Translations under genes and position numbers: made by a program
Part shown: in pieces, positions 27,536 to 33,832 of the stretch
Layout: each line of letters opens with the position of its first letter
How positions within the stretch are numbered: the first letter of the stretch is position 1
The notes under the pieces: model-generated
What the model saw: the letters and a program-made list of their open reading frames with translations, nothing else
Databases searched by the model: none
What the model was told of the DNA's origin: nothing
Assembly (NCBI GenBank): GCA_900316685.1
Contig: ONDS01000008.1
Coordinates: forward strand, 153,563-217,562
Direction of reading: 5' to 3'
DNA length: 64,000 nucleotides
From: an uncultured Prevotellaceae bacterium
GTDB lineage: Bacteria; Bacteroidota; Bacteroidia; Bacteroidales; Bacteroidaceae

Positions 27536-27571
27536 AATCCATAACTTTGTTTTTAGACAAAGTTATGGATT
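27536..27571. repeat. Perfect 15-bp inverted repeat with two opposed TAACTTTG boxes
   Basis: AATCCATAACTTTGT, a 6-nt loop (TTTTAG), then its exact complement. Each arm contains TAACTTTG reading toward the loop, so the structure is also a pair of facing -7 boxes. It lies in the otherwise empty 27449-27743 gap; the small open frame across it is not accepted as a gene. Confidence 0.7.
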
Positions 27572-27743
27572 GTGGTGGGATGGGGAAAAGACAGCTTTAC
27601 AAAGAGGTGTTCATAACAAAGAAAAAAACACAGTAGTATCTATATGACAGAAATAACTAGATGTTAAGAATATATAGTTCATATTATGCAAAAGTGGCAT
27701 GGAATTTCTTCCTCAACATTTCGGTTTTTATGAAATGTGATAG

Positions 27744-28148
27744 CTATCGACGTGTAATACCGTACTCCCTTTTTTTTGCAGCAATTTTAGGGGAACCTTC
27801 AATAATATCTACTTTAAGAGGATAAGATTTGGATGCCTTTGGATCTATGACGTGATCATGTTCGTTCTTATTAAAACTTAAAACATAAATCTCGTTAGTC
27901 CAACCGGATACACTTGGATTATAAAGCACGGCAATAATATAATCACCCGCAGCATCAGCCTTAACATCATAATGGCATCTCTTATTACCTGAAATTTCCA
28001 CGGCTTCACTTTTGTTTTCTCCTATAACAACGAGCGTCTTGTAGAATTGATTGCCGGTATATGAGCATTCAAAAACATGTTCACTTTGAGAAAAGGCGGA
28101 CAAGGCAGTTACAAACGTAAAGAACAAATATAAAAATATCTTTTTCAT
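27744..28148 (-). CDS. Small secreted protein, paralog of the next gene
   Basis: The 134-aa protein has a signal peptide (MKKIFLYLFFTFVTALSAFS). The mature part is about 114 aa and looks beta-rich, with CSYTGNQFYKTLVVIGENKS, YNPSVSGWTNEIYVLSFN and a basic end IAAKKREYGITRR. The gene 60 bp upstream encodes a homolog with the same layout and end. A TATATTTG box lies about 23 nt before the start. Family and function are not recognised; a periplasmic or exported role is inferred from the signal peptide only. Confidence 0.75.
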   Translation of the reverse strand: MKKIFLYLFFTFVTALSAFSQSEHVFECSYTGNQFYKTLVVIGENKSEAVEISGNKRCHYDVKADAAGDYIIAVLYNPSVSGWTNEIYVLSFNKNEHDHVIDPKASKSYPLKVDIIEGSPKIAAKKREYGITRR

Positions 28149-28170
28149 AATGTATTTTTTTATTAGTCAA

Positions 28171-28178
28171 CAAATATA
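28171..28178 (-). promoter_or_regulatory. -7 box before the first small secreted gene
   Basis: TATATTTG on the minus strand, about 23 nt before the ATG at 28148. Each paralog therefore has its own promoter. Confidence 0.45.
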
Positions 28179-28207
28179 AAAGTTCAGTATTATATGGAAT
28201 GTTTTTC

Positions 28208-28618
28208 CTATCGTTTAGATATGCCGTACTCCCTTTTTTTTGCAGCAATTTCATTGGCGTTGTCAATTACTCTTACTTCTAAAGGAAATAAGGCATTAGG
28301 TGACCAAGATGGACACAAGACGTTTGCCAACTCTCCATCTCTTAAAGGAATAATATAAATACAGTTAAGCCAACCGGAAATACTAGGATTGGAGAGCACA
28401 ACAAATAAATACTCATCGAGATATAAAGCTTCAACGTCAAAATGGCATTTTGCATTTCCATTAGCTGCTACAAACTCATTTTTAGTGTCATTGAAAACAA
28501 CGAGCGCACTGAGGGGTTTGATGGTGGTATATTTGAATTCCATAACAAGCTGATCTTGAGAAAAGGCAGACAAGACAATAGCAAACGTAAAGAGAAAATA
28601 AAAAAGTAGTTTTTTCAT
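28208..28618 (-). CDS. Small secreted protein, paralog of the previous gene
   Basis: The 136-aa protein has a signal peptide (MKKLLFYFLFTFAIVLSAFS), then a mature domain sharing KYTTIKPLSALVVFNDTKNE, LSNPSISGWLNCIYIIPL and the terminal IAAKKREYGISKR with its neighbour. Identity is moderate, so the duplication is not recent. No cysteine lipobox is present. A TATCTTTG box at 28658-28665 precedes it. Function is unknown. The AT-rich composition and orphan status mark accessory DNA. Confidence 0.75.
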   Translation of the reverse strand: MKKLLFYFLFTFAIVLSAFSQDQLVMEFKYTTIKPLSALVVFNDTKNEFVAANGNAKCHFDVEALYLDEYLFVVLSNPSISGWLNCIYIIPLRDGELANVLCPSWSPNALFPLEVRVIDNANEIAAKKREYGISKR

Positions 28619-28657
28619 GATTTTGGTATTTATTAGATTAATACTTATTTATGTTCG

Positions 28658-28665
28658 CAAAGATA
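28658..28665 (-). promoter_or_regulatory. -7 box before the second small secreted gene
   Basis: TATCTTTG on the minus strand, about 40 nt before the ATG at 28618. Confidence 0.5.
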
Positions 28666-28726
28666 AGACTAATAATTAAAAAAAAGAAAAAAAAGAATAA
28701 ATAATTCGATTTGTATGTTTGTTATA

Positions 28727-28924
28727 TTACAAAAAAACTTCCATGCCGTTGAGTTCAAACAAACAGCACTCCCGCATCTGGCGGATTTGGTTGCTGTCGA
28801 GGAGCTTGATCTTACGGGTACCTTTGTAGTGGTCGTAATTGATGGAGATGCAGCGTCGCCATTCCTGGATCTCGCCGGAGCGAGTCAAGAGACGGATTTC
28901 AACCAGGGCGGGACGTTTGAGCAT
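28727..28924 (-). CDS. Possible small basic protein, uncertain
   Basis: A 65-codon minus-strand frame ends QIRQMRECCLFELNGMEVFL and stays open upstream of its first ATG. It is locally GC-richer than its surroundings. It could be a remnant of a larger gene or a genuine short protein. The plus-strand frame over the same DNA (28715-29044) is the alternative and looks less protein-like. I do not recognise either. Confidence 0.3.
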   Translation of the reverse strand: MLKRPALVEIRLLTRSGEIQEWRRCISINYDHYKGTRKIKLLDSNQIRQMRECCLFELNGMEVFL

Positions 28925-29066
28925 CAGGCGGGCATGGCAGCGGAAGGCCTTGTAAGCCCTAACGGAAGAGCACGAGCGGTAGCACCTTTGTGTGCCACGG
29001 ACGGGGAAAAACGGAATGATAATAGGAAAGGATTGAAAAGATAATCAATTATTAAAGGAAAAAAAT

Positions 29067-29104
29067 GGTGTCGCCCTTGATGCTCATTTGCATCGGACGA
29101 CACC
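29067..29104. other. Two-tier hairpin, possible RNA element
   Basis: GGTGTCG pairs with CGACACC and, within it, GATGC pairs with GCATC around a 6-nt loop. No T-tract follows directly. It sits in the otherwise featureless gap 28925-29231. Confidence 0.45.
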
Positions 29105-29231
29105 TAATTGTCTAAGGCCTATAGTTGGCATGGAGGAGGGAAGGTATGATTTCGACGGAATCGAAAGAAAATGACTATAATTCTATTATTCTGCAAAGCT
29201 ATGAAGTATATAAGATAAAAGGAAAGACTGC

Positions 29232-29696
29232 CTATTTATGTCTTTCTACCACTATATCTGCAAAAACATCATGGTTGTAACTTGCCCATTTATTCTGTTT
29301 CAGAGAGTCAAGTGAAACTTCCATAGTGCAATATGCTAAATCCGTTTTCATGCGTTCTTTCAATTTCTCCAAGCTAAAAGAGGGCTCATCCATTTGATCA
29401 GTACAAAGTTCCTCCACATACCATACTTCATCTGCTTTTAACGCTTTAGCAATCTTATAGATTTCGCTTCGTATGGCGCAAAAGCCGTGTGTGTCGCAAC
29501 AAAGAGAAGACATTCGCACGCATGTATTAAAAAGAAGGAAATCTCCGTAAGTTGTTATTCCATCTGGATCACAAAGTTTGGAGTTAAGAGATTCAAGCTC
29601 ATCTGGAACAAACCCATAACAGAAATTCTCTCCATTCGTTGAGGGGAAAATGAATGGACTTTCATAGGGTATTACGGCATATAGATACTGAGACAT
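29232..29696 (-). CDS. Hypothetical protein
   Basis: The protein has 154 aa from the ATG at 29696 (MSQYLYAVIPYESPFIFPST). The longer frame would start upstream of the promoter. It has no signal peptide or membrane helix. Recognisable stretches include CYGFVPDELESLNSKL, HGFCAIRSEIYKIAKAL and EVWYVEELCTDQM. It is rich in cysteine and acidic residues. I do not recognise a family. It is divergent from addA with the two promoters in an 86-bp gap. Confidence 0.65.
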   Translation of the reverse strand: MSQYLYAVIPYESPFIFPSTNGENFCYGFVPDELESLNSKLCDPDGITTYGDFLLFNTCVRMSSLCCDTHGFCAIRSEIYKIAKALKADEVWYVEELCTDQMDEPSFSLEKLKERMKTDLAYCTMEVSLDSLKQNKWASYNHDVFADIVVERHK

Positions 29697-29710
29697 GGCT
29701 TTTTTTTTTG

Positions 29711-29718
29711 CAAAGATA
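29711..29718 (-). promoter_or_regulatory. -7 box of the hypothetical gene
   Basis: TATCTTTG on the minus strand, about 14 nt before the ATG at 29696, giving a very short or absent leader. Confidence 0.5.
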
Positions 29719-29779
29719 CAATAATATCTCCGAAAAAATATCAGTTTGCTCAAAGAACAACGAAAAAAGAGCGAAGGAT

Positions 29780-29811
29780 TTTGAATTTTTCCGGGAAAAA
29801 CCGTATATTTG
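29780..29811 (+). promoter_or_regulatory. Promoter of the AddA-like gene
   Basis: TTTG at 29780-29783, 20 nt, TATATTTG at 29804-29811, about 28 nt before the ATG at 29840. Confidence 0.7.
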
Positions 29812-29839
29812 TAGGTTAAGAAAGAAATAGATTACTGAA

Positions 29840-32800
29840 ATGACTAAAAAACAACCATTGACGGTATATAAGGCCAGCGCGGGGAGTGGAAAGACCTTTC
29901 GGTTGGCCGTGGAATATATCAAACTTTTGGTGGAGGATCCCAACAGCTATCGGAGTATCCTTGCAGTGACCTTCACCAACAAGGCGACAGAGGAGATGAA
30001 GATGCGTATACTCAGTCAGTTGTATGGCATCGCCCACGGACTCCCTGAGAGCAACAGCTATTTCGGAGAGGTGAAGAATGGACTGGAGAAGAATCTTGGC
30101 ACTCCCTGGGCTGAACAATCAATACGTGAGCGTGCAAAGACAGCCCTGAAGAACCTGCTGTCGAACTACGACCAGTTCAGGGTGATGACCATTGACAGTT
30201 TTTTCCAGACCGTACTACGCAACCTGGCCCGAGAGCTTCAGCTGACCGCCAACCTGCGCGTCTCGCTGAGCCAAGACGAATCGGAAGACCTGGCCGTGGA
30301 CCGAATGATAGAGTCGCTGAAAAAGGACGACCAGGTGTTCCAAGCCATCATCGCCTATATCGAAGAGAACATCGACGAGGCCAAAAGTTGGAACGTGATC
30401 CGCAGCATCAAGAGTTTCGGCAAGCAGATATTCCGCGACGACTACCAGAAATATTCCCATAAACTGCAACAACTCAGCAAGGAGAAGGTGGGAGGGCTGA
30501 CCTATTTCAAATGGCTTAACAAAGAACTGAGGAAGATAGAGATCGAAGCGTCGGAGGAGATCGTAAAATATGGAGAACGCTTCCACCAGCTGATGGTTGA
30601 CCATGGACTGACAGAAGACGACCTAAAGGGAAAGAGCAGAGGCATCGTCACCTATTTCAATAAATTAAAAGAGGGAGAATACGACGATGAAGTCAAAGGC
30701 AAGGGCACTAAGGTGGAAGACTGCATAAACAGCGCCGACGCTTGGGTAGGCAACAGCCCCCGCAAGGAAGATGTGCGCCAGTTGGCCGAGAGCGAGTTGA
30801 TGCGTTTACTGGAAGAAGCCGAGACCACGCGCCAGAAAATACAGAGAAGGGCCAACACTGCCAGTCTCACCCGCAAGCACCTCTATCAGTTGAGTTTGCT
30901 GAGCCGTATAGACGAAGAGGTGAAGGAGCTGAACAAGGAGACCAATAGTTTTTTCCTGAGCGACACCCAGCACCTGCTCAGAGAAGTGATAGGCGACGAC
31001 GACGCCCCCTTTGTGTATGAGAAGATCGGTTCCCACCTGAAGCACATCATGATTGATGAGTTCCAGGACACCAGTCGTGTGCAGTGGAACAACTTCATGG
31101 TGCTGATGATCGACTGCATGAGTCAACAAGAGAGCCACGACCTGATCGTGGGCGATGTGAAGCAAAGCATTTACCGCTGGCGTAGCGGCGATTGGCGCCT
31201 GCTCAACAACATCCAGGGAGAATTCGGCGAAAAGGGAACACATCTGCCCCAGATGATCCACGAGGAGCCACTGAAGACCAACCGTCGTTCTTCCCGACGT
31301 GTGGTCGCCTTCAACAACGCCTTCTTCATCGAAGCCGCCCAGGCCGAGCAGTCGGCACTGGAAGAGAAGGGTGTGGTGACGGGGCTGGACCAGATGAAGA
31401 CCGCGTACGCCGATGTGGAGCAGGAGATACCCGATGGCAAGCCCATGGAAGGCTATGTGCGCCTGAGCCTGTTTGGAGAGCCCAAGCAAGAGCAAGGACA
31501 AAGCAAAGGCAAGAGTAAGGGCAAGGAAAAGAAGATGGACAAGAACACATTCAGGAACCATGCCCTGGAAGCCATGATGAAACATATCAATCATTTGGTG
31601 GAATCGGGCATTCCCTACTCAAGCATCGCCATCATCATCCGTGTGAATTCCGACATACCCGTAATCGCCAAATATTTCCTGGAGCACAGCGACATACCTG
31701 TGGTAAGCGACCTCGCATTCCGTTTGGATGCCTCCCTATCAGTGAACGCCATCATCATGGCCCTGCGCTACTTAGTCAACCCCGGTGACGACCTGAACCG
31801 CGCCGCCCTATCGAACCTCTGGCAGCGCCGTGTGAACAAGGATTCGTCGTCGACGACCGAGCTGTTCGTGAAGGAAGGCGAGAAGCGGCTGGCGTTGCCC
31901 CGGGAGTTGCTCGAGCAGCGTATGGACCTGCTCTCCATGCCTCTTTACGAACTTGTGGAACGGCTTTTCACCCTCTTCGACTTAGAGAAGTTGGAAGGCC
32001 AAGACCCGTACCTCTGCACCTTCCTCGACCTGTTGCGTAACTTCCTCACCGACGAGGTGGCCGACATCGACGCTTTACTAAACGCCTGGGATGAGGAGTT
32101 ACGCAGCAAGACCGTTCAGGCCGAGGCCGTTGACGGTGTGCGCATCGTGTCGATCCACAGTAGTAAGGGTCTGGAGTACGGCCATGTGATCATCCCCTTC
32201 TGCGACTGGGTGATGGAACACAATGACACCCAGATATGGTGTCAGCCCCCCATCGGCACCTCCCCCTATGAGAAACTGCCTTTCGCCTCCATCACCTACG
32301 GCAAGAAAGCCGCGAACAGCGACTATGCCGATGACTATCAGGAGGAATGCCTCCAGAACACGATGGACAACCTGAACCTACTGTACGTGGCCTTCACCCG
32401 TGCCAAGGACAGTCTGGTGGTCTTCGGCCATGCCGACCAGAGCAACTCGCGCAGCCAAGTGCTGCAAGCCATCATCGGACAACTGAAGGAGCATGACACC
32501 CTAAAAGACGCCCTCCTACTGAAAGCCGGCGACGAAGGTTTTGAGGACAAGGCCTACGAAGGAGAGAATATCCTGTTAGAATACGGAGAACTGAACGTGA
32601 CTGAGCAGCAAGAGGTCGAAGTGGAAGAGGAGAAGGACACCAACGTATTTCTGCAAAAAGAAGAAGAACTGTCATTACGCCTGCGCTCCTATCCCTTGGC
32701 CTCCGGTTTCACCCAAAGCAACGAGAGCGTACGATTCACGAAGGGGGATGAAGACGATGACGAGCAGGCGAAGAAACACTACATGAAGTTGGGCCTTATC

Positions 32801-33247
32801 CTGCATGATATATTCGCCCGCATCCACACCTTCGCCGACGTTCCTTCCGTACTACGCGAGCTGGAGATGGGCGGTGTGCTGTACAACGACGAGGTGAGTA
32901 GACAGGACGTGAAGCGCCTGCTCGACAAGAACAAGGACAACGAGCTGGTGAAAGAGTGGTACTCGGGGGAATGGATGGTGATGAGCGAATGTACGATACT
33001 CGACCCCCACCCCGCTTCGACCACGGGAATGTCGAAGGAGCCGACAAAACGCCCCCGTCCCGACCGTGTGATGGTGCGAGGCGATGAGGCCGTGGTGGTG
33101 GACTTCAAGTTCGGAAAGCCGAGGGATGAGCATAAGGAACAGGTGCGGCATTATATGGAATTGCTGACAGAGATGGGGTATAGCCAGGTGAGCGGGTATC
33201 TGTGGTATGTGAACAAGGGAGAAGTAATACCTACCCCGGCTCTCTGA
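29840..33247 (+). CDS. addA: AddA-like UvrD-family helicase/nuclease
   Basis: The 1135-aa protein is an SF1A helicase: Walker A YKASAGSGKTFRLAV, motif II IMIDEFQDTSRVQW, motif III LIVGDVKQSIYRWRSGDW, motif V IVSIHSSKGLEYGHVII and motif VI NLLYVAFTRAKDSLVVFG. The C-terminus has a PD-(D/E)XK nuclease (DRVMVRGDEAVVVDFKFG, QVRHYMELL). With the AddB-like gene downstream it should form the double-strand-break end-resection complex for RecA loading. A charged KGKSKGKEKK linker lies near residue 560. It is separated from addB by 585 bp of repeats, unusual for a two-subunit operon. Confidence 0.88.
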   Translation: MTKKQPLTVYKASAGSGKTFRLAVEYIKLLVEDPNSYRSILAVTFTNKATEEMKMRILSQLYGIAHGLPESNSYFGEVKNGLEKNLGTPWAEQSIRERAKTALKNLLSNYDQFRVMTIDSFFQTVLRNLARELQLTANLRVSLSQDESEDLAVDRMIESLKKDDQVFQAIIAYIEENIDEAKSWNVIRSIKSFGKQIFRDDYQKYSHKLQQLSKEKVGGLTYFKWLNKELRKIEIEASEEIVKYGERFHQLMVDHGLTEDDLKGKSRGIVTYFNKLKEGEYDDEVKGKGTKVEDCINSADAWVGNSPRKEDVRQLAESELMRLLEEAETTRQKIQRRANTASLTRKHLYQLSLLSRIDEEVKELNKETNSFFLSDTQHLLREVIGDDDAPFVYEKIGSHLKHIMIDEFQDTSRVQWNNFMVLMIDCMSQQESHDLIVGDVKQSIYRWRSGDWRLLNNIQGEFGEKGTHLPQMIHEEPLKTNRRSSRRVVAFNNAFFIEAAQAEQSALEEKGVVTGLDQMKTAYADVEQEIPDGKPMEGYVRLSLFGEPKQEQGQSKGKSKGKEKKMDKNTFRNHALEAMMKHINHLVESGIPYSSIAIIIRVNSDIPVIAKYFLEHSDIPVVSDLAFRLDASLSVNAIIMALRYLVNPGDDLNRAALSNLWQRRVNKDSSSTTELFVKEGEKRLALPRELLEQRMDLLSMPLYELVERLFTLFDLEKLEGQDPYLCTFLDLLRNFLTDEVADIDALLNAWDEELRSKTVQAEAVDGVRIVSIHSSKGLEYGHVIIPFCDWVMEHNDTQIWCQPPIGTSPYEKLPFASITYGKKAANSDYADDYQEECLQNTMDNLNLLYVAFTRAKDSLVVFGHADQSNSRSQVLQAIIGQLKEHDTLKDALLLKAGDEGFEDKAYEGENILLEYGELNVTEQQEVEVEEEKDTNVFLQKEEELSLRLRSYPLASGFTQSNESVRFTKGDEDDDEQAKKHYMKLGLILHDIFARIHTFADVPSVLRELEMGGVLYNDEVSRQDVKRLLDKNKDNELVKEWYSGEWMVMSECTILDPHPASTTGMSKEPTKRPRPDRVMVRGDEAVVVDFKFGKPRDEHKEQVRHYMELLTEMGYSQVSGYLWYVNKGEVIPTPAL

Positions 33248-33248
33248 A

Positions 33249-33480
33249 TACCCACCCCGGCCCTCCCAAAGGGAGGGTGAGGGAAAGAGGTTCGGACTGT
33301 GTTTTCACAAACCACCCCTACCCCTCCTTTGGAAAAGGAGGGGAAGAAAGGAGGTTGGGACATTGTTTGACAAACCACCCCTACCCCTCCTTTGAAAAAG
33401 GAGGGGAGAAAAGGAGGTTGGGACATTGTTTGACAAACCACCCCTGCCCCTCCTTAGGAAAAGGAGGGGAGGGAAGATAG
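33249..33480. repeat. Family A intergenic repeats: 64-bp tandem units with GC-rich hairpins
   Basis: Three units starting ACAAACCACCCCT at about 33308, 33372 and 33436 are spaced 64 bp. Each carries CCCCTCCTTTGGAAAAGGAGGGG-like perfect arms and TTGGGACATTGTTTGAC. A shorter related unit (CCCACCCCGGCCCTCCC, GGGAGGG) begins the array. The same family recurs near 44.5, 50.5 and 63.7 kb. Confidence 0.9.
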
Positions 33481-33490
33481 CCCCAAGGAT

Positions 33491-33614
33491 CAAAACTCAA
33501 CAATCAAAACTCAACAATCAAAACTCAACAATCAAAACTCAACAATCAAAACTCAACAATCAAAACTCAACAATCAAAACTCAACAATTAAAACTCAACA
33601 ATCAAAACTCAACA
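33491..33614. repeat. Nine tandem copies of a 14-bp unit
   Basis: CAAAACTCAACAAT is repeated with period 14 about nine times, with one T/C variant. It connects family A to family B repeats. No protein is credible here. Confidence 0.92.
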
Positions 33615-33619
33615 TCCAA

Positions 33620-33826
33620 AAATCGCCAAAGGCGAAAAATCATAATTCAACATTCAACAATCGCGCAGCGACAATTCAACATTCAACAATCGCGCAGCGA
33701 CAATTCAACATTCAACAATCGCGCAGCGACAATTCAAAAATCAACATTCAACATTCAACAATCGCGTAGCGACAATTCAACATTCAACAATCGCGCAGCG
33801 ACAATTCAACATTCATAATTCAACAT
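33620..33826. repeat. Family B repeats: 29-bp units with a TCGC...GCGA core
   Basis: CAATTCAACATTCAAC followed by AATCGCGCAGCGA recurs about five times with period near 29 bp, with one indel-bearing unit and one GCGTAGCGA variant. The small hairpin TCGC-GCA-GCGA is in every copy. Units abut without unique spacers. The array ends 6 bp before the addB start. Confidence 0.9.
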
Positions 33827-33832
33827 TAAGCG

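Noticed and set aside
27433-27636. 67-aa open frame
   Set aside because: It starts inside a terminator and runs through a perfect hairpin.
30806-31594. 262-aa minus-strand open frame
   Set aside because: It is antisense to addA helicase motifs.
33426-33818. 130-aa open frame through the repeats before addB
   Set aside because: The translation is a monotonous product of 14-bp and 29-bp repeats with no protein character.
33620-33826. Regular 29-bp repeats that resemble a CRISPR array at first sight
   Set aside because: Units abut with no unique spacers, contain variants, recur at other loci and have no cas genes nearby. They are tandem/interspersed repeats.
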